Below, piece by piece: positions 10,216 to 17,800 of a stretch of DNA of 64,000 nucleotides. How positions within the stretch are numbered: the stretch's first letter is position 1; each line of letters starts with the position of its first letter. Source of the DNA: Geodermatophilus obscurus (lineage in GTDB: Bacteria > Actinomycetota > Actinomycetes > Mycobacteriales > Geodermatophilaceae); NCBI RefSeq assembly GCF_900115395.1, contig NZ_FOWE01000007.1, positions 290,492-354,491 of the forward strand. Direction: 5' to 3'. The notes under the pieces were generated by a model that was not told the origin of the DNA, searched no databases, and saw only the letters and a program-made list of their open reading frames with translations. The position numbers and the translations under genes are program-made.

Positions 10216-10839
10216 CGGTGGCTCCTGGCGGGCGCCGGGGATCGGCTGGGTGTCGTGCTCCGGGCGCTCGCGGGCGGGCGGTGGCTCGGGGTTGCCCTCG
10301 TCGTCGCCGCCGGAGCTGCTGCCCCAGTCGCTGCCGAACAGCAGCCCGCTGACCTCGTGGTACAGCAGGTCCGCCCGCGGCAGGAAGGTGATCTGCGACA
10401 GCGCCTGCTGCTGGCCGGCGGACTCGAAGCGGAAGGTGCCGTAGCCGAGCACCTGGCCCAGCAGGGTCTCCTTCCACGTCAGGTCGGTGATCCGGCGCAG
10501 CGGCAGCAGGGTGACGGTGCGGGCGACGATCCCCGAGGTCAGCAGCACGCGGCGGCGGGTGACGATGAAGTGGCGCATCCACCACTCCCCGGCCCGCAGG
10601 CCGAACCAGCCGAGCGCGCCGAGGGCGACGAGCAGGCCGACGGTGGCGGTAAACCGGTTGCGGGGGTCGAGGGTGAGCACCCAGACGCCGAGCACCAGGA
10701 CCGGCAGGGACCGGGCGGCCGGCTCCAGCAGCACCGCCCAGTGGCGGCGGGTGGCGACGACGGCCTGCTCACCGGGGAGCAGGTACTTGGCGGCGTCCTT
10801 GGCCCACCGCGGCGGGTGGCCGTCGGCCCGGCCGGTCAC
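10201..10839 (-). CDS. Bacterial PH domain membrane protein
   Basis: Membrane protein of 212 residues: a soluble N-terminus with KYLLPGEQAVVATRRHWAVL, two closely spaced transmembrane helices (about residues 44-58 and 65-82) and a bacterial PH (YdbT/bPH2-like) domain with HFIVTRRRVLLTSGIVARTV and LPLRRITDLTWKETLLGQVL. The C-terminus is acidic and Pro-rich and ends inside the 22-bp minisatellite. bPH2 proteins are envelope-associated with unknown biochemical roles. The gene is followed by the PHP gene on the same strand after 167 bp and preceded by a small membrane-protein gene with only 6 bp between. Confidence 0.88.
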   Translation of the reverse strand: MTGRADGHPPRWAKDAAKYLLPGEQAVVATRRHWAVLLEPAARSLPVLVLGVWVLTLDPRNRFTATVGLLVALGALGWFGLRAGEWWMRHFIVTRRRVLLTSGIVARTVTLLPLRRITDLTWKETLLGQVLGYGTFRFESAGQQQALSQITFLPRADLLYHEVSGLLFGSDWGSSSGGDDEGNPEPPPARERPEHDTQPIPGARQEPPAPPR

Positions 10840-10845
10840 GGCCGC

Positions 10846-11004
10846 CTAGGCGAGGGAGCTGACGAAGGCGGCGATGGAGGAGGCGGCGTCCCCGAGCGCC
10901 TGCCCGGCGTTCTTCACCATCTCCGCCGAGGACTCCGGCTGCTGGATGACGTAGAAGACGACGAAGGCGATGGCCAGCCAGACGAGGACCTTCTTCAGGC
11001 TCAC
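10846..11004 (-). CDS. Small membrane protein, 52 aa
   Basis: A 52-residue protein beginning MSLKKVLVWLAIAFVVFYVI, a single transmembrane helix after two lysines, followed by a short amphipathic helix rich in Ser/Ala/Gln (SSAEMVKNAGQALGDAASSI). The GTG at 11004 is supported by GGAGG 5 nt upstream. Similar short single-pass proteins are common and uncharacterised in high-G+C actinobacteria. It sits 6 bp before the PH-domain gene on the same strand, so the two are probably cotranscribed and may work together in the membrane (inference). Confidence 0.75.
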   Translation of the reverse strand: MSLKKVLVWLAIAFVVFYVIQQPESSAEMVKNAGQALGDAASSIAAFVSSLA

Positions 11005-11109
11005 CGCCACCTCCGCAGGTTCGGCTCGGACCGGCGGGCGCGGTGCCCGTGCGGTTCGGCCCGGAGGCCGGTGGTCCCATGGGTAACACAGGCCCCACGC
11101 GGACCGGTC

Positions 11110-11130
11110 CGGACACGCCGGACGTGTCCG
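11110..11130 (-). terminator. Terminator-like hairpin after the DUF6758 gene
   Basis: CGGACACG at 11110-11117 pairs perfectly with CGTGTCCG at 11123-11130 around a 5-nt loop, 5 bp beyond the minus-strand stop. It has no T-tract, as is usual for actinobacterial terminators. Confidence 0.5.
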
Positions 11131-11135
11131 ACCGT

Positions 11136-11759
11136 TCACTCCCCCGGCAGCAGGTGCTCGTTCGGCGGGCCCAGCGGCAGGTCGGGGTAGAGACGCTCGC
11201 GCAGGTCCAGCAGCTCCAGCGGCTCGGCGAGCAGCCAGCCGGCCGACATCGGCCAGAGGACCAGCCACAGCCACACGCCGTAGGCCTCGCCGACGAAGGC
11301 GGCCCGGTCGTCGGAGGTGGGCACCGCCCACAGCGGGGCGCGCTGACCGGCGGCCTCGACCGACGCCGAGGACGGCCCGGTGATGACGTCGCCGGGGTCG
11401 AGGCCGGGCAGGCCGGCGTAGCCGCAGCCGACACCCATGCCCGGCTCCTCGGCGACGAGGACCATCTCGGCCGACCCGCCCAGCGGCGCCGGGCCCGCAC
11501 AGCCGACGACGATCGCCCGCGCGCCGGGCTCCCCGCCCCACGCCAGCCCGGTGACCGACCAGCCGGCGGGCACCGGGTCGGGCACCCAGGCCGGGACCCG
11601 GGCGTCGGCGGTGACCGCGGCGATGGCGTCGTGGGCGATCAGCGCGGTGTGGTGCAGCGGGGTGACCGCGCCGTGCAGGTGGCACCAGGCGACGGCGGAG
11701 TCCCCGGGGCGCACCACGAGCGGCTCACCGCAGCGGGGGCAGACGGGCGAGGCGCTCAT
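11136..11759 (-). CDS. DUF6758 family protein
   Basis: Conserved actinobacterial protein of 207 residues; function unknown. Near the start it has a zinc-ribbon-like set of ligands (CPRCGEPLVVRPG, then AWCHLHGAVTPLHH). The rest is a mixed alpha/beta domain with GWSVTGLAWGGEPGARA and a Trp/Leu-rich hydrophobic strand (YGVWLWLVLWPMSAGWLLA), and it ends in a conserved-looking LPPLGPPNEHLLPGE-type tail. The ATG at 11759 is chosen because the Cys motif follows directly; a GTG 21 nt upstream is possible. The family name is from memory and should be confirmed by profile search. Confidence 0.72.
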   Translation of the reverse strand: MSASPVCPRCGEPLVVRPGDSAVAWCHLHGAVTPLHHTALIAHDAIAAVTADARVPAWVPDPVPAGWSVTGLAWGGEPGARAIVVGCAGPAPLGGSAEMVLVAEEPGMGVGCGYAGLPGLDPGDVITGPSSASVEAAGQRAPLWAVPTSDDRAAFVGEAYGVWLWLVLWPMSAGWLLAEPLELLDLRERLYPDLPLGPPNEHLLPGE

Positions 11760-11826
11760 CGGATGACACCGTCCTGTCACGCGGGGTCCACGTCAAGCGC
11801 AGAGCGGTGCCCCGGCCCTGTCGCCG

Positions 11827-11832
11827 TACCCT
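11827..11832 (+). promoter_or_regulatory. Putative -10 element, leaderless NUDIX gene
   Basis: TACCCT followed by exactly 6 nt and then the GTG start at 11839, the spacing expected when transcription begins at the start codon. No Shine-Dalgarno sequence is present. Confidence 0.5.
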
Positions 11833-11838
11833 GCCCGG

Positions 11839-12279
11839 GTGCCGTCCGCCCCGCCACCCCCGGCGCCGGACGGCCCGCTGGCGGTGCAGCCCTGCGTGGG
11901 CGCGGTGGTGCTCGACGACGCCGGGCGACTGCTGCTGGTCCGGCGGCGCAACGCCCCCGGCCGCGGGCTGTGGTCGGTGCCGGGCGGCCGGGTGGAGCCG
12001 GGTGAGTCGCTGCCCGCCGCGGTGGCGCGGGAGGTCCGCGAGGAGACCGGCCTGACCGTCCGCGTCGGCGAGGAGGTGGGGCGGCTGACCATCCCCGGCG
12101 ACGGCGTCGTCTACGACGTCGCGGACTTCGCGTGCACGCTCGTCGACCCGGGGGCGCGGCCGGTCCCCGGGGACGACGCCGACGCGGTGGTGTTCGCCGA
12201 CGCCGCCGCCCTCCAGCGGCTGGACTGCACGCCGCGGCTGCTGGAGACGCTGCGCGGGTGGGGCGCGCTGCCCGGCTGA
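11839..12279 (+). CDS. NUDIX hydrolase
   Basis: Small NUDIX-family pyrophosphohydrolase of 146 residues. The NUDIX box is intact and canonical ([18 protein letters not shown] followed by REETGL, fitting G-x5-E-x7-R-E-U-x-E-E-x-G). The N-terminal strands [19 protein letters not shown] are typical of MutT/ADP-ribose-type members. The substrate is not deducible: 8-oxo-dGTP, ADP-ribose or other nucleoside diphosphate derivatives are all possible. It is a single gene reading towards the MaoC gene on the opposite strand. Confidence 0.9.
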   Translation: MPSAPPPPAPDGPLAVQPCVGAVVLDDAGRLLLVRRRNAPGRGLWSVPGGRVEPGESLPAAVAREVREETGLTVRVGEEVGRLTIPGDGVVYDVADFACTLVDPGARPVPGDDADAVVFADAAALQRLDCTPRLLETLRGWGALPG

Positions 12280-12304
12280 CCGGCCGGGCAACGCGGCTCG
12301 CTGG

Positions 12305-12814
12305 TCAGGGGCGCGGGCCGGGCTCGGGACGGCCGGGCTGCTCGCCGCCGCGCGCCTCGCCGTAGGAGCGCGTGGGCACCATGACCTTGCGTCGGAAGAC
12401 GCACACGACGGTGCCGTCCTGCTTGTAGCCGATGGTCTCGACGTACACGACACCGCGGTCGTCCTTCGACCTCGACGGCGTCTTGTCCAGCACGGTCGTC
12501 TCGCCGTAGATCGTGTCGCCGTGGAAGGTCGGCGCCACGTGCCGCAGCGACTCGACCTCGAGGTTGGCGATCGCCTTGCCCGAGACGTCCGGGACGCTCA
12601 TGCCGAGCAGCAGCGAGTAGACGTAGTTGCCGACGACGACGTTCTTGCCGAAGTCGGTGGTCTCCGCCGCGTAGTGGCTGTCCAGGTGCAGCGGGTGGTG
12701 GTTCATCGTGAGGAGGCAGAACAGGTGGTCGTCGTACTCGGTGACGGTCTTGCCGGGCCAGTGCTTGTAGACCGCGCCGACCTCGAACTCCTCGTAGTAC
12801 CGACCGAACTGCAC
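12305..12814 (-). CDS. MaoC family (R)-hydratase
   Basis: Single hot-dog-fold enzyme of 169 residues, predicted to hydrate/dehydrate enoyl-CoA or related thioesters. The catalytic Asp/His hydratase motif appears as TMNHHPLHLDSHYA, followed by the hot-dog helix (VVVGNYVYSLLLGMS). The similarity is closest to mesaconyl-CoA-hydratase-like MaoC proteins, but the CoA substrate is unresolved. The GTG at 12814 is used because GGGAGA lies about 6 nt upstream and homologues begin with the Q-F-G-R-Y-Y-E-E-F motif; the frame runs further upstream without support. It stands alone, convergent with the NUDIX gene. Confidence 0.88.
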   Translation of the reverse strand: MQFGRYYEEFEVGAVYKHWPGKTVTEYDDHLFCLLTMNHHPLHLDSHYAAETTDFGKNVVVGNYVYSLLLGMSVPDVSGKAIANLEVESLRHVAPTFHGDTIYGETTVLDKTPSRSKDDRGVVYVETIGYKQDGTVVCVFRRKVMVPTRSYGEARGGEQPGRPEPGPRP

Positions 12815-12942
12815 GGATGCTCTCCCGACGTCGTCGTGCGGAGGACGGGCCCCGCTGCGCACGCGACGGGGCCTCCCCGGTCGCGGTGAGGCCAGTTGCC
12901 CACCACGCGGCGTCGGTGACCCATCTGGACGGCCGCCGATCC

Positions 12943-12948
12943 TACGAT
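12943..12948 (+). promoter_or_regulatory. Putative -10 element, leaderless gene
   Basis: TACGAT, 6 nt, then the GTG start at 12955. The spacing places the transcription start on the start codon. Confidence 0.5.
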
Positions 12949-12954
12949 GCCCCG

Positions 12955-13443
12955 GTGGTCCACCCGCTCCGCACCGGCGACTCCGCGGAGCCCGACGTCG
13001 TCGTGCTGTCCCCCGCCGGGCGCCGTTCCCGCCTCGCCGCCTCGCTGGTGGTCCTGGCCCTGTTCCTGGCCGGCACCCTGTGGGGCACCGACGCCCACTT
13101 CCCGTTCGGCCCGTTCAAGATGTACTCGACGCGCGCGGACAACGACGCCCCGGTGGTCTCCACCCGGGTGGTCGGCCTGACCGGCGACGGCCGCGAGGTG
13201 CGCCTGTCCGGCGGCGAGGTCGGCCTGCGCCGGGCCGAGTTCGAGGGACAGCTTCCCCGCCTGGTCGACGACCCCTCCCTTCTGGTGCTGCTGGCCGACA
13301 CCTACGCCGAGCACCACCCCGGCGGCCCGGAGCTGGTCGAGGTGCAGGTCGTGCAGCGCCGTTTCGAGCTCGTCGACGGCGAGGCCACCGGCGCGTGGAG
13401 CGACCGGGTCCTCGTCGAGCAGGAGCTGGAGGTCGGCCCGTGA
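12955..13443 (+). CDS. Single-pass membrane protein paired with HTTM-like protein
   Basis: Protein of 162 residues with one N-terminal transmembrane helix (about 25-43, LAASLVVLALFLAGTLWG) followed by an extracytoplasmic domain that starts FPFGPFKMYSTRADND. This F-x-P-F-x-M-Y motif recurs in uncharacterised actinobacterial proteins encoded next to HTTM-type membrane proteins. No enzymatic motif is seen. The GTG at 12955 is chosen from the upstream TACGAT and because the frame upstream of it shows no conservation-like sequence. Its TGA overlaps the next GTG by 4 bp, so the two products probably form a unit. Confidence 0.75.
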   Translation: MVHPLRTGDSAEPDVVVLSPAGRRSRLAASLVVLALFLAGTLWGTDAHFPFGPFKMYSTRADNDAPVVSTRVVGLTGDGREVRLSGGEVGLRRAEFEGQLPRLVDDPSLLVLLADTYAEHHPGGPELVEVQVVQRRFELVDGEATGAWSDRVLVEQELEVGP

Positions 13444-14366
13444 GCGCCACCCTGCCGCCCCCCGCGGCCACGGAGCCGGCCCGCCGCGGCGCGCTCGCGG
13501 GCCTGCGCGGGTTCTGGACCCGCCCGGTGCCGCTGGCCCGGATCGCGGTGTTCCGCACCATCGCCTACCTGTTCGTGCCGGTCGACGTCTTCCTCACCAC
13601 CGCCTGGGTGAGCGCGCACGCCGACGTCCCGACCGCCTACTACCAGCCCCTCGTCATCGGGCAGCTGCTGCCGCTGCCGGTGCCGACCTCGACCGTCGTG
13701 CACGTCGTCCAGTGGGCGCTGGTGGCCACCGCGCTGGCCGCCGCCACCGGACGCGCTCCCCGCCTGCTCGGCTCCGCGGTGTTCCTCCTCTACCTCGAGT
13801 GGATGGTCATCGCGATGAGCTACGGCAAGGTCGACCACGACCGCATCGCCTACCTCGTCGCGCTCGCCGTCCTGCCCACCATCGGGGTGGCGCGCTGGCG
13901 GGACCGCCGCTCCTCGGAGGCCGCCGGGTGGGCGATGGCCGCCGTGTTCGTGACCGTGATGCTCACCTACTTCCTGGCCGCCTGGGCGAAGATGCGCTTC
14001 GGCGGCTGGGACTGGGCGACCGGCTCGACGATCACGCGGGCGGTGATCCGCCGGGGCACGGCGCTGTCGGAGTGGACCCTCGACGTACCCGGCCTGCTCA
14101 CCGCCTCGCAGTGGGCGATGCTCGTGCTCGAGTTCGCCGCGCCGCTGATGCTGCTCGTGCGGTCGGACCGCGCACGGGTGGCGCTGGTGGTCTTCCTGCT
14201 CGGCTTCCACCTCATGGTCTTCGGCGGGCTGCGGATTATCTTCCTGCCGCACTGCGTCGCGATCCTGTCGATCGTGCCGTGGGAGCGGTTCCCCGAGGCG
14301 GTCGCGCAGGTGCGCCGGCGGGTGCGGCGGCAGCCGGTCACGCCCACCGCCGCTCCGCCGGGCTGA
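13440..14366 (+). CDS. Polytopic HTTM-like membrane protein
   Basis: Integral membrane protein of 308 residues with about seven hydrophobic helices. It resembles HTTM/vitamin-K-dependent-carboxylase-like membrane domains: VPLARIAVFRTIAYLFVPVD near the start, EWMVIAMSYGKVDHDRIAYL in the middle and ARVALVVFLLGFHLMVFGGL near the end. The conserved Lys-Val-Asp-His segment sits where the family carries conserved polar residues; whether any carboxylase chemistry occurs is unknown. GGAGG stands about 8 nt before the GTG at 13440, which overlaps the preceding stop. It is followed convergently by the WXG100 gene. Confidence 0.72.
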   Translation: MSATLPPPAATEPARRGALAGLRGFWTRPVPLARIAVFRTIAYLFVPVDVFLTTAWVSAHADVPTAYYQPLVIGQLLPLPVPTSTVVHVVQWALVATALAAATGRAPRLLGSAVFLLYLEWMVIAMSYGKVDHDRIAYLVALAVLPTIGVARWRDRRSSEAAGWAMAAVFVTVMLTYFLAAWAKMRFGGWDWATGSTITRAVIRRGTALSEWTLDVPGLLTASQWAMLVLEFAAPLMLLVRSDRARVALVVFLLGFHLMVFGGLRIIFLPHCVAILSIVPWERFPEAVAQVRRRVRRQPVTPTAAPPG

Positions 14367-14371
14367 GGCCC

Positions 14372-14665
14372 TCACACGAGGGCACCGATCCGCGCGGCGA
14401 CGTCGGCCTCGTGCTGCTGGTAGGACGCGGCGACCGCCGTGAGCAGGCCGCCCATGCCGGTGAGCGCGTCGCTGACCGCCTGTGCGGAGGTGCGCCACTG
14501 CTCGTAGAGAGCGCTGAACTGCACGGCCGCCTGGCTGTCGGTCCACCCGTCGAGCACCGAGGCGGTGACGCTGCTCGACAGGGTCGCCTGCCGGGCCGCC
14601 GTGTCGGCCGCCTCGGCCTGGCACTGCCCGGCCATCGACTGCAGCGTGGCGATGTCGACCTTCAT
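14372..14665 (-). CDS. WXG100-family secreted protein
   Basis: A 97-residue two-helix hairpin protein of the WXG100/ESAT-6 type, the usual substrate of type VII secretion. The turn between helices reads LDGWTDSQAAVQF, so Trp 41 is kept but the motif glycine is replaced by Asp (W-T-D). The C-terminal helix ends with Y82-Q-Q-H-E86, matching the Y-x-x-x-D/E export signal. The ATG at 14665 is supported by GGGAGG 6 nt upstream. The gene is transcribed away from the FHA-FtsK ATPase gene 158 bp distant, strongly suggesting that the ATPase exports it. Only one WXG100 gene is present, so it may be a homodimer. Confidence 0.85.
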   Translation of the reverse strand: MKVDIATLQSMAGQCQAEAADTAARQATLSSSVTASVLDGWTDSQAAVQFSALYEQWRTSAQAVSDALTGMGGLLTAVAASYQQHEADVAARIGALV

Positions 14666-14712
14666 GGGGATCCTCCCGTCCGGCCCGGGCACCTCCCGGG
14701 ATCCGGCGGCCG

Positions 14713-14718
14713 ACGCTA
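14713..14718 (-). promoter_or_regulatory. Putative -10 element of the WXG100 gene
   Basis: Minus-strand TAGCGT about 47 nt upstream of the ATG at 14665; it would give a leader of about 40 nt carrying the GGGAGG ribosome-binding site. Confidence 0.4.
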
Positions 14719-14823
14719 GGGCCGGTCCGCCCCGCGGCTCCCCGGCCGTCCACAGGCGGCAGATCCCTCCACAGCACCCCGCCGCCGTCTCGCCGGGCCC
14801 GGCACGGGCGGCACGGTCGGCGC

Positions 14824-17800
14824 GTGCCCGCTCCCCTGCCCGCCGACGTCCCGCCGCGCTGCTGGACCGTGGTCGGTCCCGGGGGCGCGGTGGACGTCGA
14901 GGTCCGCGCCGCCGACGACGATCCCCTGCGGTCCGTGCTGCCCGTCCTCACCGACGCCCTCGGCGTCCCCCCGGCGCCGCTGTGGTCGGGCTCCACCCGG
15001 CTGTCGGAGGACCTGCCGCTCACCTCACCGCTGCTGGCACACGGCGCCGTCCTGGGCCTCGGCCGCCCCGCACCGCGCGGCGGCCGGCCGGCGTCCAGCC
15101 CGCTGGAGCTGCACGTCGTCGGCGGCCCGGCGGCCGGCACCACGGTCGGCCTGGCCAGCGGGCGGCACGTGATCGGCCGCGGTGGGGACGCCACGCTCCA
15201 CCTCCCCGACCCGGGCGTCTCCCGCCGGCACGTGCGGCTCGACGTGGGCGCCGGGGGGACGACGGTCGCCGACCTCGGCTCCACCAACGGCACCCGGCTC
15301 GACGACGCCGACGTGACCGCGGACGCGGTGCCCTGGCCGCCGGGCGCGGTGCTCCGGCTCGGCGCGAGCTCGCTCGCGGTCGCCGGCCCGCGCGACCTCC
15401 CGGTCCCGCTGCGCCCCGGGCCGGGCGGGCGCTGGCTGGTGCGCCCGGGCACCGCGACGCCGGGTGGGCGTCCCGAGGTCGAGGTCCTGCTGCCCGACCT
15501 CCCGGCCGAGTCCCCACGGCGGCGGCTGGCGTGGATCGCGGTGCTCCTGCCCGCGGTCGCCGGCGCCTCCCTGGCGTGGCTGCTCGCCACGCCGACGTTC
15601 CTCTTCTTCGCCCTGCTCTCCCCGCTGGTCGCGGTCGGGACCTGGGCGTCGGACCGGTGGGCCGGCCGCCGCTCGGGGCGTCGCGCCGCGGCCGTCCACG
15701 CCGAGGAGCTGCTGGCCGCCCGGTCCTGGTTGCGGGAGGCCGTGCGGGCCGACGTCCGGGCGGCGTCGCGCGCCTCCCCCGACCTCGCCGCGCTGGCGAC
15801 CGCGGCCAGACGGCGCACCACCCTGCTGTGGTCCCGCGACGCGGACCATCCCGATGCGCTGGCCGTGCGGCTGGGCACTGGGTCCGGTCCGACACGGGTC
15901 ACCCGGGTGGAGGGCGGCCGCCGGCACGCGGAGACGGCCGCGGACCTGCCGGTCGTCGTCGACCTGCGGCGCGCCGGGGGCCTGGGCGTGACGGGGCCGC
16001 GGTCCCCGGCGCTGGGCGTCGTCGCCGGTCTCCTCGCCCAGGTGGCCGTGCTGCTCCCGCCCGGGGACGTCGACGTCGCTGTCCTCACCACCGCCGAGCG
16101 GGCTCCCGACTGGGCCTGGGCGCGGTGGCTCCCCCACCTGCGGGACGACGCGGTCCACGTGCGCGCTGCCGGGGACGACGGTGCGCTGTCGGCCTGGCTG
16201 GCGGAGGTGGCGGCCCGGGAGGGGACGGTTCCCGCCGGCACGGGCCCCGCGCGCGGACTGGTGCTCGTGGTCGACCGGCCGACCGGTCCCGACCTGCGGG
16301 AGAGCCTGCGACGCTGCCGCGACGCCGGGGCCGTCCTGCTCACCCTCGGCGGGCGCGTCGACGAGCTCCCCGTCCCCGGCGGTGCCGTGCTGCAGGTCGG
16401 CGGGGAGACCGGGGACACCGGCCTGCTCGACCGCGGCGACGGGACGCCGCGGGCCGAGGTCGTCGTCGACCGGCTCCCCCGGCCGGTGGCCGCCGCGCTG
16501 GCACGCGACCTCGCCGCGCTGAGCCCGGGACGTTCGGCGACGGCGCCGGCCCGGACGGCGCGACTGCTCGACCTGCCCCCGCACGACGCGGCCGGGGGCT
16601 CCGACGACGTCCCGGTGGCCTGGTCCCGCTCCCGGACGTCGCTCACCGCCACCCTCGGCCTGGGCGCCGACGACGTCGTCACCGTCGACCTCTGCCGCGA
16701 CGGCCCGCACGCACTGGTCGCCGGCACCACCGGCTCGGGGAAGTCCGAGCTGCTGCAGACGCTCGTCGCCGGGCTGGCGCTGGCCCACCCGCCCGACCGC
16801 TGCTCGTTCCTGCTCGTCGACTACAAGGGCGGCGCCGCCTTCGCCGAGGCGGTGGGACTGCCGCACACCGTCGGCCTGGTGACCGACCTGGACGCCGCGG
16901 CCACCGGGCGGGCCCTGCGCTCGCTGACCGCCGAGCTGACGCGGCGGGAGGCCCTGCTGGCCCGCGCCGGCGTCGCCGACGTCGGTGCGCTGCCCGACGA
17001 CGTCGACCTGGCACGCCTGGTCATCGTCGTCGACGAGTTCGCGGGGCTGGCCGAGGACCTGCCCGAGTTCGTCAGCGGGCTGGTCGGCATCGCGCAGCGC
17101 GGGCGGTCGCTCGGCGTGCACCTCGTGCTGGCGACCCAGCGTCCCGGTGGGGTCGTCTCCCCGGAGATCCGCGCCAACTGCTCCCTGCGCCTGTGCCTGC
17201 GCACCACCGACGAGGCCGACTCGCGCGACGTCCTCGGCGGGCCGGAGGCCGCCCGCATCCCGGCCGACCGGCCCGGCGGCGGCCTGCTGCGCGTGGGATC
17301 CGCCCGCCCCGTGCCCTTCCGGACCGCACGGGTCACCCTCGGACCGCCGGCCCGGCCGGCCGGACCCACCGCCCGTCGCCGCACCTGGCCGCCGTCGGCG
17401 GCTCCCGCCGTGGACGCCGCTCCCCCCGGTGGCCGGTCGGACCTCGCCCGCATCACCGAGGCGACCGCCCAGGTCGCCGCGGACACGGGGACCCGCCGGC
17501 CGCACCGCCCCTGGCACCCCGCGCTGCCCGACCGCGTCGCCGCGGCCGACCTGCCCGCGCCCGTCGACGGCAGCGCCGGGACGCGGCTGGCGCTCGGCCT
17601 CGTCGACCGGCCCGACCGGCAGGCGCAGGAGCCGCTCGTGCTCGACCTGGCCCGCGGCGGGGGCTGGCTGGCCGTCGGCGGTCCCGGCAGCGGCCGGACG
17701 ACGCTGCTGCGGACGGTGCTGGCCGAGGCGGTCCCCCGGCTGCCCCCGGACCGGTTGCACGTGCACGTCCTCGACCACGCCGGAGGTGCGCTCGCGGCCG

